A DNA stretch of 64,000 nucleotides from CATOSP01 sp965197545 (GTDB lineage: Bacteria; Chloroflexota; Dehalococcoidia; Lucifugimonadales; UBA3495), in contig CBDANJ010000008.1 of assembly GCA_965197545.1 (NCBI GenBank), forward strand, positions 1,798,001-1,862,000, read 5' to 3'. The translations under genes and the position numbers were made by a program. The notes under the pieces were generated by a model. It was given only the letters and a program-made list of their open reading frames with translations, was not told where the DNA came from and did not search any database. Positions 43,520 to 50,142 of the stretch are shown here, piece after piece (position 1 is the stretch's first letter; every line of letters starts with the position of its first letter).

Positions 43520-43864
43520 GGGTCTTTTCATTCTACCTCTCCCTGGAGGGAGAGGGCCGGGGTGAGGGGGGCGCTCCGGGTCAACCGTGCTTGCAAGGGA
43601 AAGACGTCCCTCACCCCCAACCCCTCTCCCCACAGGAGAGCTGATAGGGGTAGGTAAGAACGGGATTGTAGCTACGGACCGGCCCCGCCGCCCTTGGATT
43701 CCGGCCTGCGCCGGAATGACAGAATGGGCCCGATAGTGAGGATTTGGGGGGATTTTGTATCTGAGCAAGCCTACTCTACGATACGGTCTCAAGTTCAACT
43801 GCGTAAGTCCTAAATAAAATACCTACCCCTGTCAGCCACAGGAGAGGGGAGAATGAAAAGGCCC
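43520..43864. repeat. Gene-free stretch with nested inverted repeats
   Basis: The gap between ftsH and the first DsrE gene (43421-44345) has no credible gene. It holds an inverted pair, GGGTCTTTTCATTCTACCTC (43520) and its near-inverse ending at 43864, bounding smaller inverted pairs such as CCTCTCCCTGGAGGGAGAGG (43536) and the CCCTCACCCCCAACCCCTCTCC unit near 43608, plus ATTCCGGCCTGCGCCGGAATG (43700). These are extragenic palindromes; a composite element is possible. Confidence 0.55.
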
Positions 43865-44009
43865 TGGCCGCGCAGGCGCGTGAACTGCATTCTGGCCCGG
43901 CGTAGGGACTTCGTGGCCAATCACTTGAACTCGACGAACAGGATACGGGAAGGGAAGTGACTTCGAATTCGTACAGGGATTTGGAATGCTCTCCCGAATT
44001 ACGTCTATG

Positions 44010-44108
44010 TATCTATCTCAAAACTGGACCAGCAGGCTTGGGCAGAGGGGAAATCCCCCTTTTCCGAAAGGGGGAGACGTTGGGGAAGCCTCGTTTTGAG
44101 ATAGTTAC
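44010..44108. mobile_element. Miniature inverted-repeat element, family A (99 bp) with TATG target duplication
   Basis: Terminal inverted repeats TATCTATCTCAAAAC and GTTTTGAGATAGTTAC (inverse GTAACTATCTCAAAAC) bound 99 bases. The four bases TATG flank both ends (44006-44009 and 44109-44112), as expected for a transposition target duplication. The interior includes the palindrome CCCCCTTTTCCGAAAGGGGG. It is nearly identical to the copy at 45697. Confidence 0.8.
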
Positions 44109-44345
44109 TATGTACTCGCTACATTATGCTTCCGAATGGTTCCGGCTGGGTCTGGGAGCTTTGGGGGACTGGATATTGCAGCCAAGGGCGATCGAGATGG
44201 GGACCTGCGGTGGTCCGATAGAGGCTGAAGAGGAGAACCCGGTAAAAATACAGCGAACGCCGAATACTCGGCGCTCGCTAAAGTGTTTACCTTTTCTGGT
44301 AAGACCTCTTGACCTCCCGGGTTATGCCACGGCTCGTCCCGGCGG

Positions 44346-44729
44346 TTACCAGTGCCAGATGGAGTCGTGAGAGTCGAAGAGGTCGGCCAGTTCCTTGCGG
44401 CTGATTACCTTTAAGCCGTCGGCCAGCTCGGTCCGCTGGATGCCCCGGTCTTCCAGGTCCTCGCTGACTATATAGGTGGGGACCTGGGCGGCGACCAGGT
44501 TGGCTACGTCGGTATCAAGGGTGGGCGGGACTTCCATCTTGACGTCGCCGAACCTCAAGCCGCTGGCGTCCTGGCCCATGACTCCGTAATTGACCGCGTT
44601 GCCGCGTAGGAGGATGGAGATATCGGTCCCGGCGTTCTTGATCATGTGACTGAGCCAGAGGATAGTGTCGTCCTGCTCTTCGATGGTCCCGTGATAGGCC
44701 CGTTCTACGACGGAGAGTATCTTCGCCAT
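44346..44729 (-). CDS. DsrE-family-like protein without cysteines
   Basis: 127 residues, ATG with AGGAGTTAG upstream. Rossmann-like alpha/beta fold resembling the TusB/DsrH side of the sulfur-relay family: ILSVVERAYHGTIEEQDD, GTDISILLRGNAVNYGVMGQ and SRKELADLFDSHDSIWHW. It contains no cysteine, so it cannot carry a persulfide itself. It is encoded with two other DsrE-like proteins in one minus-strand run. Confidence 0.65.
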   Translation of the reverse strand: MAKILSVVERAYHGTIEEQDDTILWLSHMIKNAGTDISILLRGNAVNYGVMGQDASGLRFGDVKMEVPPTLDTDVANLVAAQVPTYIVSEDLEDRGIQRTELADGLKVISRKELADLFDSHDSIWHW

Positions 44730-44738
44730 GACTAACTC

Positions 44739-45128
44739 CTATCTGGTACCCATAATAAGGGTGTTGTCGCTTTCGTTGGACCAGTTAACCAGGTCAGGAG
44801 GCCCGCCCCGGCGCGCGCCTTCGATCCAATTCCCCGCACCGCGCTCGTCCACGCACATCCCGCAGTTGATCCAGTCAACCTTGCCGGTAGCCAGCAAGCC
44901 CGCTACGAAATTAGCGGTGGTGGGATGGTCCTGCTCTTCAACGGTGGTGCCCTTGACCGGGTTGGGATGTGGGGCCTGGTCGGCAATGGTGAGGCTGACC
45001 GCGCCCTCATAGGCGAACACATTGACGGTGTGCCCCTTGCGCACGGCGGCGTCGGCGATACGCATCGCGGTGGTGGTGGTGCCGGACTCGTAGGGGGAGT
45101 CCATCAGGGCGATGGTTAACGTGGCCAC
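44739..45128 (-). CDS. DsrE-family protein with a CxxC motif
   Basis: 129 residues; the start is a GTG at 45128 with GAGGAGG upstream. DsrE/TusD-like features: LTIALMDSPYESGTTTTAMRI, GHTVNVFAYEGAVSLT and WINCGMCVDERGAGNW, in which the cysteine pair lies where sulfur-carrier DsrE proteins have their reactive cysteine. In the known Dsr and Tus systems such proteins pass persulfide sulfur between partners. It lies nine bases upstream of the first DsrE-like gene. Confidence 0.78.
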   Translation of the reverse strand: MATLTIALMDSPYESGTTTTAMRIADAAVRKGHTVNVFAYEGAVSLTIADQAPHPNPVKGTTVEEQDHPTTANFVAGLLATGKVDWINCGMCVDERGAGNWIEGARRGGPPDLVNWSNESDNTLIMGTR

Positions 45129-45197
45129 GTTGCCCTCCTCAGGTTAGGTGTTTAGGTAAGTAGATTGGTCCGTGGTTGCGTTAGTCTCGTTGACGGG

Positions 45198-45533
45198 CTA
45201 ATGCCAAACGATCTTTGTATCGCTCTGGACCAGTTGGTCGACGAGTTCATCCACATTCGAGACCGCGACGCCTTCCGTCAACGCGCCGGCGGAAATCGCC
45301 CGCTCACGCAGGGAGAAATCGTCGGCCTGGACCTGCACCCCTGGAGCTTTCTGGCGCAGCCCGTCCACGGGGTTGTCTTTCACGTTTCTGCGGGCACAAA
45401 AGACGCCGTTTTGGATCAGGAAAAGGGTGACGTTGTTACCCTTGGCGGATAGGTCGCCGGCGAGGTCGTACATATAGTTGGTGTCGGCGAATTCGAAAGG
45501 GTCCCTGGATTCGATCAGCAGATATCGTGCCAT
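45198..45533 (-). CDS. DsrE-family-like protein, single cysteine
   Basis: 111 residues from the ATG at 45533 (GGGAGGTG upstream). Pattern: MARYLLIESRDPFEFADTNY, LAGDLSAKGNNVTLFLIQNG and GVFCARRNVKD with one cysteine at about residue 47, then LTEGVAVSNVDELVDQLVQS. The Gly-Val-Phe-Cys position suits a DsrF/DsrE-like sulfur carrier. It is the first of three related genes on the minus strand; a gap of about 70 bases separates it from the next. Confidence 0.72.
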   Translation of the reverse strand: MARYLLIESRDPFEFADTNYMYDLAGDLSAKGNNVTLFLIQNGVFCARRNVKDNPVDGLRQKAPGVQVQADDFSLRERAISAGALTEGVAVSNVDELVDQLVQSDTKIVWH

Positions 45534-45696
45534 CGGCACCTCCCGGCTGCCCAGATGTCGGTGTTGGGCGCACCCATCGAAACAGCGCACCGCCGATGAG
45601 GTTGAAGAGGCGTTCCAGGCGGTGCGGTGGAAGCGCTTTTATGCTACCCGCGCCGATGAATGCTGTCAACCAACGTGCCGGTAAGTGAATGGTTAG

Positions 45697-45795
45697 TATC
45701 TATCTCAAAACTGAACCAGCAGGCTTGGGCAGAGGGGAAATCCCCCTTTTCCGAAAGGGGGAGACGTTGGGGAAGCCTCGTTTTGAGATAGTTAC
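45697..45795. mobile_element. Miniature inverted-repeat element, family A (99 bp) with TTAG target duplication
   Basis: Same ends and interior as the copy at 44010. The flanking bases TTAG (45693-45696 and 45796-45799) are duplicated, supporting recent transposition. It lies between the DsrE genes and amtB; the target site sits beside a large palindrome. Confidence 0.8.
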
Positions 45796-45797
45796 TT

Positions 45798-45848
45798 AGT
45801 GGCCAGTGGTTAGTGGCCGGTAGCCCCGGCCACTAACCACTGGCCACT
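45798..45848. repeat. Perfect 21-bp inverted repeat (hairpin)
   Basis: A perfect stem of 21 base pairs (starting AGTGGCCAGTGG and ending with its inverse) with a nine-base loop GGTAGCCCC. It lies right after the family A element, on which its left edge borders. There is no T-run on either side, so it is not a clear terminator. Confidence 0.7.
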
Positions 45849-45987
45849 GGAAACCGGCCACCGAATCCTAGGCGCCTGCCCAGGTAAATGGGAGGACCGG
45901 TGTTGGAGGAGGGGTCTGAAGCTTCACCGAATTACCATAACATGCTCGCCACTTTCCATAACTTAATGGTACGTATTTAATTGTTTC

Positions 45988-46050
45988 GTTACAAATTGGC
46001 AAAATATGGTTTACAAATCAGCAACACCGGCGTAATAGCCTCCCTATAAT
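45988..46050 (+). promoter_or_regulatory. amtB promoter with five 11-bp-phased boxes (GlnR-operator-like)
   Basis: GTTAC-n6-GCAAA-n6-TTTAC-n6-GCAAC-n6-GTAAT (45988-46036), each box exactly 11 bases from the next, then a perfect -10 TATAAT at 46045-46050. The plan and bases match the known GlnR operator style (GTnAC-n6-GAAAC repeats). There is no good -35, as expected for an activator-dependent promoter. Likely nitrogen-limitation control. Confidence 0.65.
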
Positions 46051-46101
46051 CTTCTCTGTCGGGGGCAACCTGGAATCATACTAACCATGGAGTGAGTCGT
46101 T

Positions 46102-47415
46102 ATGTTACGTCGGGTACTACTTGTTGTCTTTGCTGGGTTGTTGGCGGCGGGGATTCTGGCGGGATACAACGTTGCGTTTGCGCAGGATATCACGTCGGAT
46201 GCGGATAAATTGAACCAGGGAAGCAACATCATATGGATGTTGGGCGCGTTCCTGGTGTTCTTCATGCAGGCGGGGTTCGCCTTTCTTGGAGCCGGCCTGA
46301 TCAGGGCCAAGGCGACTGTCAACTACATGACCAAGAGTTTCATGGACTTTGCCATGGCCTCCATTTCGTTCTGGGCCTTCGGGTTTGCCCTAATGTGGGG
46401 GACATCGGCGGCTGGTATCGCAGGCACTACTAACTTCTTTGTCACCGATGGCGCAGACGGTCAGACCTACGTTGACTGGGTCTTCCAGATGGTGTTCGCC
46501 GCCACCGCGGCTACCATTGTGGCCGGGGCTGTGGCCGAACGGACCAAGACCCAGGCATACCTGGCATATAGCTTTATTATTGGCGCGGTAATCTATCCTC
46601 TCTACGGCCACTGGGTCTGGGGCGGCGGCTGGCTGGGCAGTCTCGAGGCCATCGGACTACCCGCCGCCGCCGACTATGCCGGCTCGGGCGTGGTACACGC
46701 CGTGGGCGGCTTCCTTGCCCTGGCTGGAGCGGCCGTGGTCGGACCTCGGATTGGGAAGTTCACTAATGGTGTCCCGAACGTGCTTGCAGGGCACAACACG
46801 CCGTTTGTGGTCATCGGCACCTTTATCCTGTTCTTCGGATGGTTCGGGTTCAACATCAACACGGGCGACTCCATCGGCCTCAACGCCATGAACACCCTGT
46901 TGTCGGGAGCTACCGGCGCGGTGGTTGCCCTGTACATCCAATTGGTTCGAACAGGGAAGACAGATATTCTGGTGGCCTGTAACGGCGCGCTGGCGGGTCT
47001 GGTGGGTATCACTGCCCCGGTGGCCTTCGTTGAGCCCTGGTCGGCAGTGGTAATCGGCGCAATCTCGGCGCCGATAATGCTGGTCTCGGTCAGTGTCATC
47101 GAGCGGGTCTTCAAGATTGACGACCCGGTGGGCGCGATCTCGGTCCACGGCACCTGTGGCCTCTGGGGTATCCTTGCGGTGGGCATATTCGCCAACGGGA
47201 ACAATGGAGTCACGGGCCTGGTAGGCGGGAATTCGATGCAGATCGTATCCCAGCTCATCAGCATGGGCGTGGTCCTCGCCTGGGCCCTGGTTACCGGCTT
47301 CGCCCTGTTCCTCGTCCTCAAATACACCATGGGAGTCCGGGCCAGCGAGGAAGAGGAGCTCCAGGGATTGGATGTTTCGGAGCATGGACTACAGGCTTAT
47401 CCAGCGGAGGCTTAG
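46102..47415 (+). CDS. amtB: Ammonium transporter, AmtB type
   Basis: 437 residues. N-terminal signal peptide ending near AFAQ, then 11 membrane helices. The pore histidines are intact in DYAGSGVVHAVGGFL and GAISVHGTCGLWG, and the ammonium-selecting phenylalanines lie in helices 3 and 5. The C-terminus, EEEELQGLDVSEHGLQ, is the usual PII-contact tail, so GlnK regulation is plausible though no glnK gene is in view. The promoter has GlnR-like boxes and an intrinsic terminator follows, so it is a single-gene unit beside the glutamine synthetases. Confidence 0.95.
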   Translation: MLRRVLLVVFAGLLAAGILAGYNVAFAQDITSDADKLNQGSNIIWMLGAFLVFFMQAGFAFLGAGLIRAKATVNYMTKSFMDFAMASISFWAFGFALMWGTSAAGIAGTTNFFVTDGADGQTYVDWVFQMVFAATAATIVAGAVAERTKTQAYLAYSFIIGAVIYPLYGHWVWGGGWLGSLEAIGLPAAADYAGSGVVHAVGGFLALAGAAVVGPRIGKFTNGVPNVLAGHNTPFVVIGTFILFFGWFGFNINTGDSIGLNAMNTLLSGATGAVVALYIQLVRTGKTDILVACNGALAGLVGITAPVAFVEPWSAVVIGAISAPIMLVSVSVIERVFKIDDPVGAISVHGTCGLWGILAVGIFANGNNGVTGLVGGNSMQIVSQLISMGVVLAWALVTGFALFLVLKYTMGVRASEEEELQGLDVSEHGLQAYPAEA

Positions 47416-47496
47416 GCCCTAGCTTCCGCTTCTAAACCCAGTGGTCTGGCGCGAGGTGAGCCCCCGACCCAGACACGCCACAACTGGTATAAGAGT

Positions 47497-47524
47497 AGCC
47501 GGGAGGCCCCAGGGTCTCCCGGCT
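47497..47524 (+). terminator. Intrinsic terminator after amtB
   Basis: A perfect 9-bp stem AGCCGGGAG / CTCCCGGCT with a ten-base loop, followed by CTATTTTGTTT. Confidence 0.85.
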
Positions 47525-47609
47525 CTATTTTGTTTGGGAGATGGGTCGGCTGCTGTTCGATCTGGTGCGATATCGACTTGTTTTGAGGTCCTAATATCAG
47601 CCTCCAGAT

Positions 47610-47662
47610 GTAATAAAGAGTTTACACCATAGAAAAAAGTACGTAACACCGCTGCGTAAAAT
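47610..47662 (+). promoter_or_regulatory. Promoter of micropeptide unit 1 with 11-bp-phased GlnR-like boxes
   Basis: GTAAT-n6-TTTAC-n6-GAAAA-n6-GTAAC (47610-47647) in exact 11-base steps, then -10 TAAAAT at 47657-47662, 14 bases from the last box start (amtB: 13). Confidence 0.6.
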
Positions 47663-47694
47663 AGGTTGTAGACAGTAATTCCCGAAGGAGATGA

Positions 47695-47778
47695 ATGGAA
47701 GCGATCATTGCAGCGGGGGCGTTCATAGGTCTGTTCACGATGTGGGTGGTGCTGCCGAAGAAGTTTATCCGCCGGTAA
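47695..47778 (+). CDS. Membrane micropeptide, copy 1 (27 residues)
   Basis: A 27-residue frame, ATG at 47695 with AAGGAG upstream, ending TAA at 47778. It starts MEAIIAAGAF, has about 18 hydrophobic residues forming one membrane helix, then LPKKFIRR, a basic C-terminus. Copies 2 and 3 encode the same peptide except five conservative differences (Ile/Val, Met/Leu, Lys/Arg, Phe/Leu, Ile/Leu). Repeated conservation with its own promoter and terminator argues that it is a real gene. Known family: none that I recognise. Position next to amtB and glnA suggests a nitrogen-related membrane role. Confidence 0.72.
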   Translation: MEAIIAAGAFIGLFTMWVVLPKKFIRR

Positions 47779-47810
47779 TCCCTCACCCAGAAGTTTTCTT
47801 CCGAAAGGCT

Positions 47811-47842
47811 ACCGGGAGACTTTCGAGCCTCCCGGTTTTTCT
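47811..47842 (+). terminator. Intrinsic terminator of micropeptide unit 1
   Basis: Stem ACCGGGAG / CTCCCGGT (8 bp) with a ten-base loop, then TTTTTCTTT. Confidence 0.85.
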
Positions 47843-47886
47843 TTGCCCGCGTCAATCCCCAGTCCTCGAGTGAGGCCGGGAAATAT

Positions 47887-47939
47887 GTAACAAAGAGTTA
47901 ACAATAAGGAAAAGTGGATGTAACACACATCCGTAAAAT
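47887..47939 (+). promoter_or_regulatory. Promoter of micropeptide unit 2 with 11-bp-phased GlnR-like boxes
   Basis: GTAAC-n6-TTAAC-n6-GAAAA-n6-GTAAC (47887-47924) in exact 11-base steps, then -10 TAAAAT at 47934-47939. Confidence 0.62.
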
Positions 47940-47976
47940 GGGATGTAGGCACTAAATTCTGAGGGAGTCGAGACGA

Positions 47977-48060
47977 ATGGAAGCGATCATTGCAGCGGGA
48001 GCGTTCGTAGGGTTGTTCACATTGTGGGTGGTGCTGCCGCGCAAGTTGCTTCGCAGGTAG
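47977..48060 (+). CDS. Membrane micropeptide, copy 2 (27 residues)
   Basis: Same length and plan as copy 1: ATG at 47977, stop TAG at 48060. MEAIIAAGAF opens it; the helix is followed by LPRKLLRR. The ribosome site is GAGGGAG, about ten bases upstream. The coding sequence is identical in protein to copy 3, with one synonymous base difference (ATC/ATT), which indicates recent duplication or strong purifying selection. Confidence 0.72.
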   Translation: MEAIIAAGAFVGLFTLWVVLPRKLLRR

Positions 48061-48094
48061 TCCCTCACCACAGGTTATCTCAATCGTAAATGCG

Positions 48095-48125
48095 CCGGGA
48101 GACTTGCAAGTCTCCCGGTTTTTTT
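48095..48125 (+). terminator. Intrinsic terminator of micropeptide unit 2
   Basis: A 24-base perfect palindrome from CCGGGAGACTT at 48095 to AAGTCTCCCGG at 48118, then TTTTTTT. Confidence 0.88.
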
Positions 48126-48181
48126 GCGCCCTGCGAGATAGTCCGCCATACCGCGGGCCAGGCCATATGCAATCGAAATAT

Positions 48182-48234
48182 GTAACAAAGAGTTAACAAT
48201 AAGGAAAAGAGGATGTAACACGCATCCGTAAAAT
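48182..48234 (+). promoter_or_regulatory. Promoter of micropeptide unit 3 with 11-bp-phased GlnR-like boxes
   Basis: GTAAC-n6-TTAAC-n6-GAAAA-n6-GTAAC (48182-48219) in exact 11-base steps, then -10 TAAAAT at 48229-48234. Almost identical to unit 2. Confidence 0.62.
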
Positions 48235-48266
48235 AGGATGTAGACATTAATTTCTGAGGGAGTTGA

Positions 48267-48350
48267 ATGGAAGCGATTATTGCAGCGGGAGCGTTCGTAG
48301 GGTTGTTCACATTGTGGGTGGTGCTGCCGCGCAAGTTGCTTCGCAGGTGA
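48267..48350 (+). CDS. Membrane micropeptide, copy 3 (27 residues)
   Basis: ATG at 48267, stop TGA at 48350; same 27-residue peptide as copy 2. GAGGGAG precedes it. Unlike units 1 and 2, no T-run terminator follows; only a GC-rich hairpin (48408-48427) lies between it and glnA, so this copy may be co-transcribed with glnA and bring it under the same promoter. Confidence 0.72.
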   Translation: MEAIIAAGAFVGLFTLWVVLPRKLLRR

Positions 48351-48407
48351 TCTCCCGAACACCCTGACCTATTCCCTGGGTCCTTAAAACCGGAAACTTC
48401 GGCTCAC

Positions 48408-48427
48408 GCGGCGTGATCGCACGCCGC
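48408..48427 (+). other. Perfect 8-bp hairpin between micropeptide 3 and glnA
   Basis: GCGGCGTG-ATCG-CACGCCGC (8-bp stem, four-base loop). It is followed by TTGGGCCGATTTC, with no T-run. It could be a weak terminator, a processing or stability element, or a leader structure for glnA. Confidence 0.5.
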
Positions 48428-48555
48428 TTGGGCCGATTTCAATTGTCATACCACGCAATACATTAGCGGCCAGAGGATCACTTCCAAATCGTGCGCAGCG
48501 CCGGGCGGTCACCGTGGGCTCTCCCGGTAGCAAAACACTCTAGGAGGATACGAAT

Positions 48556-49983
48556 ATGACCCCCGCAGAAACGGTAGAGTTTTGCCGTTCCAGAGGCATA
48601 GGCATCATTGACCTCAAGTTCACTGACTTGCCCGGCAGCTTCCAGCATTTGTCGATCCCCCTCAGCGAGCTTACCGAAGAGAACCTGGCCGAGGGTTACG
48701 GCTTCGACGGCTCTAGTATCAGGGGATTCAAGGACATCGAAGAGAGCGACATGCTCCTGATGCCCGACACCACCACCGCCGTCGTTGACCCCTTCCTGCA
48801 GATCCCCACGCTGACCATGCTCTGCAACGTCCTAGACCCGGTAACCCGCGAACTGTTCAGCCGGGACCCTCGCTACGTGGCCCAGAAGGCCGAGGACTAC
48901 CTGGCGGGAAGCGGACTGGCGGACCTCAGCTATTGGGGCCCGGAAGCCGAACATTTCATCTTCGATTCGGCGCGGTTCGATCAGAACCAACACAGCGCCT
49001 ATTACTTTATCGACTCCGATGAGGGCATCTGGAATTCCGGCGCGGAGACCTCAATCTCCGGCGGGCCCAACCTGGCTTACAAGCCCCGCTACAAGGAGGG
49101 CTACTTTCCGACGCCGCCTTTTGACACATTCCAGGACATTCGCTCGGAATGCGTCCAGAAGATGGAGCATTTCGGGATGGTGGTCGAAAAGCACCACCAC
49201 GAGGTTGCGACCGCGGGCCAGGCGGAGATAGACATCCGCTACGACACTCTGACCACTACCGCCGATAACGTGGTCATTCAGAAGTACGTCGTCAAGAACG
49301 TGGCGAGATCCCACGGTAAGGTCGCGACGTTCATGCCAAAGCCCATCTTCGGTGACAACGGGTCCGGTATGCACGTCCACCAGAGTCTGTGGCGCGCCGG
49401 GACGAACCTGTTCTACGACGCGGACTCCAGCTATGCGCTGATCAGCGCGACCTGCCGCCACTACATCGGCGGCCTGCTCAAGCATGCACCGGCGCTCTTG
49501 GCGTTCATTGCCCCCACCACTAACTCCTACCGGAGACTCGTGCCGGGGTTCGAGGCTCCCGTGAACCTGGTCTATTCGTCCCGGAACCGGAGCGCGTGCA
49601 TCCGTATCCCGACCTATTCCAGCGCACCCGCGGCGCGTCGCCTCGAGTTCCGTCTTCCAGACCCCTCCTGCAACCCCTACCTGGCCTTCGCAGCGATGCT
49701 CATGGCCGGCCTGGACGGAGTGATCGGCGAGATAGAACCCCCCGACCCGGTGGACCAGAACCTGTACGAGATGTCCCCCGCCGACGCCGCCAAGATCCAA
49801 CAGGTGCCGGGCAGCCTGGAAGAGGTCCTGGACGCTCTGGAGAATGATTACGAGTTCCTGCTCCGGGGCGGCGTGTTCACCGAGGACCTGATCGAGAAAT
49901 GGCTGGACTACAAGCGCATCGAAGTGGACGCCATGAGGCTGCGGCCCCACCCGTATGAGTTCAACCTCTACCTCGACGCCTAG
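48556..49983 (+). CDS. glnA: Glutamine synthetase, GSI-beta-like (475 residues, adenylylation-site tyrosine)
   Basis: Makes glutamine from glutamate, ammonia and ATP. Motifs: GYGFDGSSIRGF (beta-grasp region), NGSGMHVHQSLW (ATP site), RLVPGFEAPVNLVYSSRNRS and RLEFRLPDPSCNPYLA. DQNLYEMSPADA contains the tyrosine in the position adenylylated in the enterobacterial type, and the 475-residue length also fits. Upstream is the last micropeptide unit, downstream an intrinsic terminator. Adenylylation needs GlnE, which is not in view. Confidence 0.94.
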   Translation: MTPAETVEFCRSRGIGIIDLKFTDLPGSFQHLSIPLSELTEENLAEGYGFDGSSIRGFKDIEESDMLLMPDTTTAVVDPFLQIPTLTMLCNVLDPVTRELFSRDPRYVAQKAEDYLAGSGLADLSYWGPEAEHFIFDSARFDQNQHSAYYFIDSDEGIWNSGAETSISGGPNLAYKPRYKEGYFPTPPFDTFQDIRSECVQKMEHFGMVVEKHHHEVATAGQAEIDIRYDTLTTTADNVVIQKYVVKNVARSHGKVATFMPKPIFGDNGSGMHVHQSLWRAGTNLFYDADSSYALISATCRHYIGGLLKHAPALLAFIAPTTNSYRRLVPGFEAPVNLVYSSRNRSACIRIPTYSSAPAARRLEFRLPDPSCNPYLAFAAMLMAGLDGVIGEIEPPDPVDQNLYEMSPADAAKIQQVPGSLEEVLDALENDYEFLLRGGVFTEDLIEKWLDYKRIEVDAMRLRPHPYEFNLYLDA

Positions 49984-50014
49984 TCTTCGACATAGACCGA
50001 CCCTGAAACCGACG

Positions 50015-50046
50015 CCGGCCTTCCCCGAGCGGGAAGGCCGGTTTTT
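50015..50046 (+). terminator. Intrinsic terminator after the first glnA
   Basis: CCGGCCTTCCC pairs with GGGAAGGCCGG around a five-base loop (CGAGC), then TTTTTG. Confidence 0.88.
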
Positions 50047-50142
50047 GTTATGTGTCTGTTGGCGTTTTTGATCCATTGCTGCGAAAATAGTATTGTCCCC
50101 CGAGGGCACAACGGTCACCCCGGGATTTAGTTTGGAGGGACC

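Noticed and set aside
49051..50118. A 355-codon minus-strand frame opposite the first glnA
   Set aside because: It is the shadow of a highly conserved glutamine synthetase; no family resemblance.
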